From assembly GCA_039805565.1 (NCBI GenBank), contig JBDLTZ010000048.1:1-6877 (forward strand): DNA of 6,877 nucleotides. The letters are read 5' to 3'. The DNA is from CALJIC01 sp039805565. Lineage in GTDB: Bacteria; Chloroflexota; Chloroflexia; Chloroflexales; Roseiflexaceae. Positions 1 through 5,301 of this stretch are shown piece by piece. Numbering within the stretch: the first letter of the stretch is position 1; the number at the start of each line of letters is the position of its first letter. The position numbers were made by a program, and so were the translations under genes. The notes under the pieces are model-generated. The model made no database searches. It worked only from the letters and a program-made list of their open reading frames with translations, and was not told the origin of the DNA.

Positions 1-134
1 TCTGCGCGGTCGCGTCGGTCGGCCCGTGATGGTAGTCGACCGGACGGACGCCGTCGAAGAGCGGCGCTGGGATGCCGGATTTTAGACTGGAAAAGTGCCG
101 AGTTCTCCGCTGTATTTTACAGCCCTGACCAAAC
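1..134. other. Left edge: unidentified fragment plus AT-richer block
   Basis: No complete gene is visible. From about 79 down to 2 the minus strand has an open frame that reads like protein (it includes VRPVDYHHGPTDATAQ). It may be part of a gene running off the left edge, but I do not recognise it and see no start codon or ribosome binding site. The plus strand over the same bases is also open (it includes RPVMVVDRTDAVEERR before a TAG at about 83), so the coding strand is uncertain. From about 80 to 150 the base composition is clearly more AT-rich than the rest of the window and no frame looks coding. This block replaces the expected 3' end of the neighbouring epimerase gene, so it may be the end of an inserted or deleted element. 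Confidence 0.4.
110..122. repeat. Short AT-loop palindrome CTGTATTTTACAG
   Basis: A 5-bp stem (CTGTA/TACAG) encloses a 3-base loop inside the AT-richer block downstream of the truncated epimerase. On the minus strand it lies 13 bases after the epimerase stop codon and is preceded by CAGGG. It could be a weak transcription end or part of the terminus of a mobile element. No run of T follows it, so a standard intrinsic terminator is not supported. Confidence 0.35.
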
Positions 135-761
135 CTATTTCCGACAGCTATAGCCGGCCAGCTCGCGGACGTAGCGGTGGCGCGGGAGGTGCTCGAAGGC
201 CGACGCGTCGATCTCGCGTGGGACGACGATCCGCGCCTGGATCGCCTCCAGCTTCCGGCCGAAACTGCCGCAGGCGTAGACGAAGCCCAGCGTCTCGTAG
301 GCCGCCTTGGCCCAGCCGTAGAGGTTGTCGGGGCGCGGGTAGTCCTCGGGCGAAACGCGGTCACGCCGGCCAGCGAAGTAGGGCTGCTCGTACCACTTGG
401 CCGCCTGATTCGTGCTCGCGGCTACGACCCGACGCACGCCGTGGTCGAGCGCGAGCTGGTAGACCCGCTGCATCATGTCGACGTTGCGCCTCTCGCCGTC
501 GTACTGCGCCTGGACGCTCTCACCCTCCGGACGGACGTACCCGCAGTGGACCACCACGTCGACACCGGCGAAGAAGGGGGCCACCGTTTCCACGTCATCG
601 CCGAGCAGGTCGACGACGTCGACGCCCGCGACTATTTCGCCGGCCCGATTCTCACGGCGCGCGTCGATCAGGCGTAGGTCGTAGCGCTCGCGAAGGGTCG
701 GCAGCAGCTGTCCGGCGATATAGCCCGATGCTCCCGTCAGTAGCACCCGCAGTCGTGTCAT
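135..761 (-). CDS. NAD-dependent epimerase/dehydratase (extended SDR), C-terminus lost
   Basis: This is a nucleotide-sugar-epimerase-like oxidoreductase of the extended short-chain dehydrogenase superfamily, expected to be cytosolic and to bind NAD(P). Residues 4-17 form the first Rossmann strand and glycine loop (LRVLLTGASGYIAG), an Asp (LRLIDA) follows the second strand, S116 is in VVAASTN, and Y148/K152 form the catalytic YxxxK in LYGWAK. ATG 761 is chosen over the in-frame GTG 767 because GAGGAGG at 770-776 lies 8 bases from the ATG but only 2 from the GTG. The protein has 208 residues; relatives usually run 60-100 residues longer, with a substrate-binding C-terminal part. Family-like sequence stops at RELAGY, then SCRK and a TAG follow in AT-richer DNA, so the gene looks broken at about 150. 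It is the last gene of a minus-strand operon, 21 bases after the arginase-family gene. The substrate cannot be told. The fold is clear; loss of activity is an inference. Confidence 0.85.
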   Translation of the reverse strand: MTRLRVLLTGASGYIAGQLLPTLRERYDLRLIDARRENRAGEIVAGVDVVDLLGDDVETVAPFFAGVDVVVHCGYVRPEGESVQAQYDGERRNVDMMQRVYQLALDHGVRRVVAASTNQAAKWYEQPYFAGRRDRVSPEDYPRPDNLYGWAKAAYETLGFVYACGSFGRKLEAIQARIVVPREIDASAFEHLPRHRYVRELAGYSCRK

Positions 762-782
762 CCTCACTCCCTCCTCGATATC

Positions 783-1628
783 CTATCCCTCCAGCATGCG
801 GGCGCTGATCTCCTTCACGAGCTTCGCGGCCAGCGCCGCAGTGATGCCGGTCGGATCGCGCACCGGATTCAGCTCGACCAGGTCGGCGCCCACCGGCGCC
901 ACCGGCAGGCGCTGGACGATCTGGAGCACCTCGCGCGTGGTGAAGCCGCCCGGCTCGTGGTGCGATACGCCCGGCGCGAACGCCGGGTCGAGCGCGTCAA
1001 GGTCGAGCGAGAGGTACAACGGGCCGCTGAGGCCGAGGTCCATGTCCGGCCGCCAGTCGCGCATCTCGATCACTTCCACGCCGAAGCGGGCGGCCTGAGA
1101 ACGCTGGTGGGGGTTGAGCGTGCGAATGCCGACCTGGACCAGGCGGCCGATGAGCTCCTCCTCCAGCGCACGGGCGAACGGGCAGGCGTGCGAGAGCCGG
1201 TCGCCGTCCAGTTCGTCATACAGGTCCGGGTGGGCGTCGAGGTGGAGGACGGTGAGGCCGGGGAAGGCCCGGCCGTAGGCGCGCAGCAGCGGGAAGGTCA
1301 CGGCGTGGTCACCGCCGAGTGACAGGAGGCGCGCGCCGCGGTCGAGGACGCTTCTGGCCGCGCCGGTGATGGTCTCAAGCGCCGCCTCATCGTTGCCCGC
1401 TGGGACCGCGAGGTCGCCTAGGTCGCGCCAGCGCCCCTCCGACGCGAGGTCGAGGCCGCCCTCCGCGCACAGGTTGGCGGCGCCGTTGTGGAGCGTGGCG
1501 CGGATCTGGATGGGGGCGAGTGCTGCGCCACGTAGGAACGACGAGTGCGCGTCCCACGGCACCCCCAGCACCGCGACATCGCGCGGTTGGAGCTCGCTCG
1601 GAGCGAGCGCGTCAGGCCGCTGTGTCAC
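783..1628 (-). CDS. Arginase/agmatinase-family ureohydrolase
   Basis: This is a binuclear-manganese ureohydrolase that cleaves a guanidino compound such as arginine, agmatine or a relative to urea and an amine. Metal ligands are all visible: H108 in LGGDH (104-108), D131, H133 and D135 in DAHPDLYDE, and D209 and D211 in SLDLDALDP. APGVSHHEPGG (218-228) is the form seen in plant arginases and agmatinase-like enzymes, where many bacterial agmatinases have GTGTPEPGG. The length of 281 residues is normal and the protein looks intact. The start is GTG 1628 because core GGAGG at 1634-1638 lies 5 bases upstream and no in-frame ATG fits; the frame stays open further upstream only as a shadow of the preceding gene. 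It starts 17 bases after the ParB-like gene ends, so the two are probably co-transcribed. The substrate is unresolved: agmatine or arginine are the first guesses, other guanidino acids are possible. Confidence 0.93.
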   Translation of the reverse strand: MTQRPDALAPSELQPRDVAVLGVPWDAHSSFLRGAALAPIQIRATLHNGAANLCAEGGLDLASEGRWRDLGDLAVPAGNDEAALETITGAARSVLDRGARLLSLGGDHAVTFPLLRAYGRAFPGLTVLHLDAHPDLYDELDGDRLSHACPFARALEEELIGRLVQVGIRTLNPHQRSQAARFGVEVIEMRDWRPDMDLGLSGPLYLSLDLDALDPAFAPGVSHHEPGGFTTREVLQIVQRLPVAPVGADLVELNPVRDPTGITAALAAKLVKEISARMLEG

Positions 1629-1645
1629 CTGCTCCTCCCCATAGC

Positions 1646-2137
1646 TCAGATCTGCGAGCGAACCAGCGCCTGCGACGTACCCTCCAGACGTCGACCGTGG
1701 TGCGTGAAGTCCTGTTGGCTGTTGTACCAGATCAGCACCCAGCCGCGCGACCAGCCGCGACGCCGGAGCGCCTCGTGCCGGTGGTTGCCGTCGCGCACGC
1801 TCAGTACGCCGTTGTCGTACATGGCAATCAGCGGTGGCAGGGCGTACGGGTCGGTGAGGCTCGCGGCGATGCCAGCGATATGGCTTTCCCAGGCTGCCTC
1901 GTCGGCCCGGATCTCCATGTGCGGCTCGGGGCCGTAGCAGCGCTGGAGCCGGTCGAGGTTGCACTCCAGCGGGCCGCGCCACCAGCGCTCCTGGAGGCGC
2001 AGGCCGTCGGCAAGTGCGATGTTCGCCCACCGCCCCGCCCGCAGGTAGTCGTCCACCCATGCCGCGATCTTCCCCTCCCGTGCGGCAACGCAGGCGGAAG
2101 CGACATCGAACGTGCGCGGCCCCTCAGCCGAGCACAT
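1646..2137 (-). CDS. Small ParB-like (ParB/sulfiredoxin fold) domain protein
   Basis: This is a 163-residue protein whose C-terminal half carries the ParB N-terminal-like signature: PPLIAMYDNG (101-110), then VRDGNHRHEALRR (114-126) and the strand WVLIWYN (133-139). In ParB and sulfiredoxin-fold proteins the DGxHR motif lies in the nucleotide-binding site. ParB proper continues into a helix-turn-helix and a dimer domain; neither is present, so a chromosome-partition role is unlikely and I assign no reaction. The N-terminal half (about 1-95) is rich in Trp and Arg and contains ERWWRGPL and CYGPEPHME; I do not recognise it. It is the first gene of the operon with the arginase-family and epimerase genes. 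The start is uncertain: ATG 2137 has no ribosome binding site close by, while a strong one (GAGGAG, 2164-2169) serves ATG 2156 in another frame, which stops after ten codons. This suggests either a coupled leader peptide or a frameshift near the start. Confidence 0.75.
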   Translation of the reverse strand: MCSAEGPRTFDVASACVAAREGKIAAWVDDYLRAGRWANIALADGLRLQERWWRGPLECNLDRLQRCYGPEPHMEIRADEAAWESHIAGIAASLTDPYALPPLIAMYDNGVLSVRDGNHRHEALRRRGWSRGWVLIWYNSQQDFTHHGRRLEGTSQALVRSQI

Positions 2138-2156
2138 TATTGCGCATCTGCGGCAT
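2124..2156 (-). CDS. Possible 10-residue leader peptide overlapping the ParB-like start
   Basis: The frame MPQMRNNVLG followed by TGA starts at ATG 2156, exactly 7 bases after GAGGAG (2164-2169), the only good ribosome binding site in front of the operon. It ends 11 bases inside the ParB-like frame and overlaps its ATG at 2137. It may be translated and couple re-initiation at 2137. Alternatively it may be the true 5' end of the ParB-like gene, thrown out of frame by an indel or a sequencing error. The sequence alone cannot decide. Confidence 0.4.
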   Translation of the reverse strand: MPQMRNNVLG

Positions 2157-2191
2157 CTGTCTTCTCCTCACAGCTGCGACGAATAGCGCGC

Positions 2192-2219
2192 ATCATACCA
2201 CCCTTGCTGGCACAGTCCA
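2192..2219 (-). promoter_or_regulatory. Candidate sigma70-type promoter of the ParB-like/arginase/epimerase operon
   Basis: The minus strand carries TGGACT (2219-2214) as a -35 box and TATGAT (2197-2192, five of six consensus bases) as a -10 box, 16 bases apart. Transcription would start near 2184, leaving about 28 bases before the ATG at 2156 and about 47 before ATG 2137, with GAGGAG in between. The position and the -10 match are good; the -35 box is moderate. Confidence 0.5.
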
Positions 2220-2555
2220 TGCTTTACTTCTCGGAAGACAACACGATGATTGAGGCGGTCATCGCCGAGACGCTGGGAAGCGTCGCCAGAGAGACTCCTC
2301 GCCGCCCCGTATCTCCCCCACGGCCGCCGCGAGACGGCCGTTTCCGCGTCTTGCAGCAGGCGGAGCTCTGGAGCCTCCTCGCTTGGTTCGTCGAGATGCG
2401 TCGACCAGCACAGGTCTTGGCCAACAACCGTCAGCTGCTCGCCCGTGCGGTATACTGCTTGTCATACAGTGCGTTCAGATGTACTCCAGCCAGGCCAGTC
2501 TCAGGAGCACCCAGGATTCCACGGGCGTCAGGCGACAGCGGGACACTCCACGGCC
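2220..2555. other. Divergent intergenic region with several short hairpins
   Basis: No gene is supported here. The stretch separates the minus-strand operon from the plus-strand nagA fragment. On the plus strand it carries GGCG-5-CGCC (2254-2266), GACGCT-GGGA-AGCGTC with a GNRA-type loop (2269-2284), ACGGCCG-8-CGGCCGT (2320-2341) and GTCGA-6-TCGAC (2390-2405). I recognise no known riboswitch or T-box consensus. In GC-rich DNA some such stems arise by chance. A plus-strand frame from ATG 2219 or 2246 is open and contains a hydrophobic stretch, but it has no clear ribosome binding site and runs out of frame across nagA, so I do not call it a gene. Confidence 0.5.
2451..2456 (+). promoter_or_regulatory. 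Possible -10 box for the nagA-like gene
   Basis: TATACT matches five of six consensus -10 bases in otherwise GC-rich DNA and would give a leader of about 93 bases before the ATG at 2556. No convincing -35 hexamer lies 16-18 bases upstream (the bases there are CCGTCA and neighbours), so this is weak. Confidence 0.25.
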
Positions 2556-2747
2556 ATGGATCATCTCACCAACGCTCAGCGATACGACCGGCTCGCACTC
2601 ACGGGTGGCCGTCTCATCCTCCCGGACCGCATCACGGCCGGCAAGGCGCTGGTCGTCGAGGACGGCCAGATCGCAGGGATCGCGGCGCCGGACGAGCTCG
2701 GCACGGGAACCGAGGTGTTCGACGTTGGCGGGCGGTACATCGCGCCT
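2556..2747 (+). pseudogene. 5' fragment of nagA-like N-acetylglucosamine-6-phosphate deacetylase
   Basis: Only the first 64 codons remain. The pattern LALTGGRLILPD, GKALVVEDGQIAGI and FDVGGRYIAP is the N-terminal small beta-sandwich strand of amidohydrolases, and fits NagA, which removes acetate from N-acetylglucosamine-6-phosphate in amino-sugar recycling. Intact relatives (about 380-400 residues) continue directly with a GLIDxHxHG metal-binding motif. Here the sequence enters the insertion element instead and stops after 17 foreign codons, with the stop codon ending at 2801. No catalytic residue is left, so the fragment cannot be active. ATG 2556 is the natural family start, though its ribosome binding site is poor. 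Other amidohydrolases (imidazolonepropionase- or dihydroorotase-like) share this N-terminal pattern, so the exact enzyme is less certain than the superfamily. Confidence 0.7.
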
Positions 2748-2764
2748 AGGGCGCCGTCAAAGTC
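2747..2764 (+). repeat. Left terminal inverted repeat of the insertion sequence
   Basis: TAGGGCGCCGTCAAAGTC is the reverse complement of the right end apart from one mismatch at its fourth base; the inner 15 bases (2750-2764) are perfect. The stop codon of the transposase (TGA, 2759-2757) lies inside this repeat, so gene and element end are fused. Confidence 0.88.
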
Positions 2765-3917
2765 CGGTGACGCCGATGAATGCGAGTGCGGTGGTGACTG
2801 ATGCAGCGGTAGCGCGAACGGCATCGGCGATGTTGCGCCAGCCATTGCGACGCCAGAGTGCCAGCAAGCCGTTGCGCATCGCCGCCAATGCTTGTGGCGC
2901 TTGGCCGGTATGCATGTGGTTGCCATCCTCTCCCAGTGTCACATCACGCACGTAGTGCGAGCCGCTCTCGATCGTCCAATGTCCGCGCCAGAGGGTCTCG
3001 AGTAGAGCCGCACTTGTTTCCGCAGGCGGCAAGTTGGTGATGCCATACGTCACCGCTCGCGTCGTCTTGCCCGTCTTGAAGACGTAGCGTTCACACGTTC
3101 GCCGCGCCACATATGTCGCACCTGGCCAGCCGAGCCAGCCACAATCACCACTCGTACACTCTAGCGTGCGTGTCTCGAGCCGTCCGTGTCCGCGGCTCAC
3201 GGTGCGCGTGTGGTCCCAGTGTTCGCGGTCAGCGGCGATCGCGGGCAGGTCGAAAAACAACGCCAGGTCGTCGCGCAACTGCGGCTGATTGGCTTTCACA
3301 ATCATCAGATACGAGCCACCTTGGGCGATGATCTGCTCCGCGAGCGAGCGCTGCGTCAGTAAGGCATCCATGCTGATGATGGTGTCGGTCAAGTCGCGTT
3401 CGCCAAGCAGCAGCGGTACGGCACTCAGTTCACTGCGTTTGCGAGCGACCGCCACTTGCGCGAGGGTCACCCCGCGTCGGTGCTGCACCAGACTGACCAG
3501 ATGAGTCGGCGCACCACAGGCAGTCGTACCACGGAGGGCTTTTCCATCAACGGAGTAGGCTTCCAAGACAGTCCCACGGGGGGTCACGACCTGAGCCTGC
3601 CTGACTTCGGCGACGGCTTGTGGAGCGGTGAGACTGGCAAGCGCGGCTTCGAGACACGAGACATCAATCTGTCGAAGGGTACGCAACAGGGTGGACTCGC
3701 TGGGAAGACGCACGAGTTCCGGCAACGCTGAACGCAACTGCTCGGCCTTGAGCGCAACCCAGTGAGCAATCGCATGGGCCGTCTGGTGACCACTGGCCAA
3801 GCCGGCCGCGAGCAAGGTGAGCAACAGCGCCCAGGAATGGCGCTTCCCACGTGCCTTGCGCGGGTCTGGGAGAGCGGCAAGTACGTCGAGCAGGGTGCTA
3901 TACTGCGACTGGTCCAT
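2757..3917 (-). CDS. ISAs1-family DDE transposase
   Basis: This enzyme catalyses cut or strand transfer at the ends of its insertion sequence. Residues about 5-95 are the DDE_Tnp_1-associated N-terminal domain (LPDPRKARGKRHSW, then a small hydrophobic segment and STLLRTLRQID). The RNase H-like catalytic domain follows with D124 in YSVDGKALRG, D184 in ISMDALLTQ and E317 in HWTIESGSHYVRDVTLGED. GSYLMIVKANQP (201-212) and GHWTIE are typical of the H-repeat/ISAs1 group. The 386 residues are full length and show no frameshift, so the protein should be active. ATG 3917 has GGAGG (3923-3927) 5 bases upstream. That start codon lies in one arm of an 11-bp inverted repeat, which probably limits translation from read-through transcripts. 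It is the only gene in the element and is read towards the nagA remnant, antisense to it. Confidence 0.95.
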   Translation of the reverse strand: MDQSQYSTLLDVLAALPDPRKARGKRHSWALLLTLLAAGLASGHQTAHAIAHWVALKAEQLRSALPELVRLPSESTLLRTLRQIDVSCLEAALASLTAPQAVAEVRQAQVVTPRGTVLEAYSVDGKALRGTTACGAPTHLVSLVQHRRGVTLAQVAVARKRSELSAVPLLLGERDLTDTIISMDALLTQRSLAEQIIAQGGSYLMIVKANQPQLRDDLALFFDLPAIAADREHWDHTRTVSRGHGRLETRTLECTSGDCGWLGWPGATYVARRTCERYVFKTGKTTRAVTYGITNLPPAETSAALLETLWRGHWTIESGSHYVRDVTLGEDGNHMHTGQAPQALAAMRNGLLALWRRNGWRNIADAVRATAASVTTALAFIGVTGL

Positions 3918-3970
3918 CGGGTCCTCCGCTGGTGAGTTTGGTCACTCCTCCAGCATCGTACCCGATGGAC
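3912..3970 (-). promoter_or_regulatory. Inverted repeat that can sequester the transposase start codon
   Basis: The bases 3912-3922 (GTCCATCGGGT) and 3960-3970 (ACCCGATGGAC) are perfect reverse complements, 37 bases apart. In a minus-strand transcript entering from outside the element the two arms would pair and bury the ATG at 3917 next to its ribosome binding site. A weak -10-like TACGAT (3960-3955) would start RNA near 3948, without the distal arm, leaving the start codon free. Transposases of IS10 and IS50 are protected from read-through expression in this way. The repeat is seen; its function is inferred. Confidence 0.6.
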
Positions 3971-3973
3971 TAT

Positions 3974-3991
3974 GACTTTGACGGCGCCATA
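3974..3991 (-). repeat. Right terminal inverted repeat of the insertion sequence
   Basis: Read on the minus strand this is TATGGCGCCGTCAAAGTC, matching the left end at 17 of 18 positions. It lies 56 bases upstream of the transposase ATG, leaving room for a small leader and promoter. Confidence 0.88.
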
Positions 3992-4061
3992 TACAGACGG
4001 TTATTGGCCGTCACAACGAAGAAAAGCGACCATCCCCGGTTGTCAGCAAAATCATCCCAAC
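3992..4061. other. Spacer between insertion sequence and OB-fold gene
   Basis: This short non-coding stretch carries a 5-bp stem GACGG-7-CCGTC (3996-4012). In the minus-strand transcript the stem follows the stop codon of the OB-fold gene by about 50 bases. No T-run follows, so it is a poor intrinsic terminator. The spacer does not resume the nagA reading frame. Confidence 0.45.
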
Positions 4062-5234
4062 TTACCCCTCGACGACCACGCCGTTGCTCGTGTGCGCCAA
4101 CTCGGCCGGCACCGTCTCCACCGGCGCCACCTCGAGGGCCTCGATGTCGGCCGCGACCGGCATGTTCACGATAGTCACCGGCGCCTGAGTGTCCGAGCCG
4201 GCCCGGCGGCGGGGGCGCTGGCTCGCCGGGGCCGCCTCCGCTGGCCTCTCGGCGGTGTCCTCGGCCGTCACGCCCAGGCCCAGCGCGGTGAGCACCTGCG
4301 CCTTGCGGCGGCTGCCGAGCGTCGTCCCACGCACCGTCCGACGCAACTCCTGCTCGGTCGCCGCACGCCCCTTCAGCAACGTCACCGCGCCCGACACCAC
4401 CGACATCACCGGCATCTCGCTCAGCGCCTCGCGCTGGTTCCGGTAGCGCCCTACAGCGGCGCGCAGCTGCCGCTCACGCTCGGCCTGGTTTGTCACCGCC
4501 TGCTCCAGCGCCTCGCGCTGCGCCGGCCACGCCGCATCGATCGCGGCGAGCTTGGTCTGCGCCGCCTCGTTGCGCGTCTGCGGCACGAGGTTCATGTCGA
4601 TCATGCCCTCGACCACCACCCGGTTCCCCGGCACCCACAGCATGCCCACGCCCTCGGCCGCCAGCGGCATCACCACTGACACCTGCATCGGCTCGGTGAT
4701 TGTCATCGCGCTGCCGGGATAGCCCGAGGTGCGGCTGTACGTCATCTGGAGGATCGTTCGCACCAGGTCCACGTCAGTCAGCATGCGGTGGTGAGAGACG
4801 CGCGGCGGCGCGTTCACCACGCCCTCCAGCCGCACAAACGATGTGCCGACCGGCTCGTCCTCGCGGGCCTCGCGCAGCCGCACCACATCCACGCGCATCA
4901 CCGAGACGCGCGCTCCTAGGTCGCCGTCGGCCACGGCGAAGCGTCGGTCGGTGCGGGTCAGGCGGCGGATGAAGCCCTCGACCACCACCGGCTTCTCGAT
5001 ATGGCTGCGGGTCAAGAGCTCGTACCCCTCGGTGCGCGTGGACGCCTCGAGATGCACCACGAAGGTGCCGCCGAAGGGCGACTCAATCTCCAGGCCGAAC
5101 GCCGCGTAGGCCGCGCGCAGCTCGCCGCGCCGCACGATGCAGGCCTCGCGCTCGCCGCGCCGCCGGCTGGCATTGATCAGGGTGCCGACCAGGATGACCA
5201 TGTTGGTGGTGGTGGACTCGTTCGTGGTGTGCAT
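4062..5234 (-). CDS. Tandem OB-fold (SSB/PriB-like) protein with coiled coil, function unknown
   Basis: I do not recognise a named family, but the 390-residue protein has a readable layout. Residues about 11-122 resemble a single-stranded-DNA-binding OB fold: NMVILVGTL at the first strand, KPVVVEGFIRR (81-91) where SSB has its VxVEG strand, and MRVDVVRL (113-120) as the closing strand. Residues about 131-215 repeat the pattern (FVRLEGVVNAPPRVS ... GNRVVVEGMID, 203-213). Residues about 222-272 are a charged, Gln/Glu/Arg-rich likely coiled coil. The tail from about 322 is Ala/Pro/Glu-rich and probably disordered, and lacks the acidic DDDIPF-type tip of bacterial SSB. ATG 5234 has AGGAG (5242-5246) 7 bases upstream. 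Lying 67 bases after a replication-relaxation gene, it probably serves plasmid or integrative-element DNA metabolism; single-stranded DNA binding is an inference from the fold. Confidence 0.7.
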   Translation of the reverse strand: MHTTNESTTTNMVILVGTLINASRRRGEREACIVRRGELRAAYAAFGLEIESPFGGTFVVHLEASTRTEGYELLTRSHIEKPVVVEGFIRRLTRTDRRFAVADGDLGARVSVMRVDVVRLREAREDEPVGTSFVRLEGVVNAPPRVSHHRMLTDVDLVRTILQMTYSRTSGYPGSAMTITEPMQVSVVMPLAAEGVGMLWVPGNRVVVEGMIDMNLVPQTRNEAAQTKLAAIDAAWPAQREALEQAVTNQAERERQLRAAVGRYRNQREALSEMPVMSVVSGAVTLLKGRAATEQELRRTVRGTTLGSRRKAQVLTALGLGVTAEDTAERPAEAAPASQRPRRRAGSDTQAPVTIVNMPVAADIEALEVAPVETVPAELAHTSNGVVVEG

Positions 5235-5301
5235 GGACGTGCTCCTGTGATGATGAGACGAACGATAACAATATGCTTCCGGCCGCGGGCACCCTTGCCC
5301 G
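5235..5301 (-). other. Spacer with GC stem after the replication-relaxation gene
   Basis: A 5-bp GC stem, CGGGC-6-GCCCG (5286-5301), starts directly behind the stop codon of the upstream gene. It has no T-run, so read-through into the OB-fold gene is likely and the genes may form one operon. The rest of the spacer is AT-richer and ends with the AGGAG ribosome binding site at 5242-5246. No convincing promoter pair is seen. Confidence 0.4.

Larger units (their letters stand above)
2747..3991 (-). mobile_element. Complete ISAs1-family insertion sequence
   Basis: The element of about 1.24 kb is bounded by near-perfect 18-bp terminal inverted repeats and carries a single intact ISAs1-type transposase gene filling nearly all of it. 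This length and layout are normal for the family. The minimal perfect ends are 2750 and 3988; the limits could shift by about three bases. The flanks show no 8-10 bp direct repeat (left ...CATCGCGCC, right TACAGACGG...), although family members normally create one. The left flank is nagA coding sequence, whereas the right flank is unrelated to it. Confidence 0.88.

Noticed and set aside
95..808. Long plus-strand frame over the epimerase
   Set aside because: It is antisense to a recognised epimerase and almost entirely Arg/Pro/Ser, as expected of a high-GC shadow frame.
1629..2060. Extension of the arginase-family frame upstream to 2060 on the minus strand
   Set aside because: The extra residues are Arg/Pro/Ala-rich, typical of an out-of-frame reading of the ParB-like gene, and the GTG at 1628 has an excellent ribosome binding site and starts the family-like sequence.
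1520..2749. 409-codon plus-strand frame from 1520 to 2749
   Set aside because: Most of it is antisense to the ParB-like gene or out of frame with nagA; stop-poor frames are common in GC-rich DNA.
3899..3946. Small frame MTKLTSGGPDGPVAV from a GTG in the transposase leader
   Set aside because: The ribosome binding site would touch the GTG directly, leaving no spacer, and the frame overlaps the inverted repeat that better explains this region.
3972..4679. Plus-strand frame of 235 codons over the OB-fold gene
   Set aside because: It is His/Arg/Leu-rich low-complexity translation antisense to a gene with a good ribosome binding site and domain pattern.
5286..5301. Intrinsic terminator after the replication-relaxation gene
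   Set aside because: The 5-bp GC stem has no T-run behind it on the minus strand, so termination is not supported.
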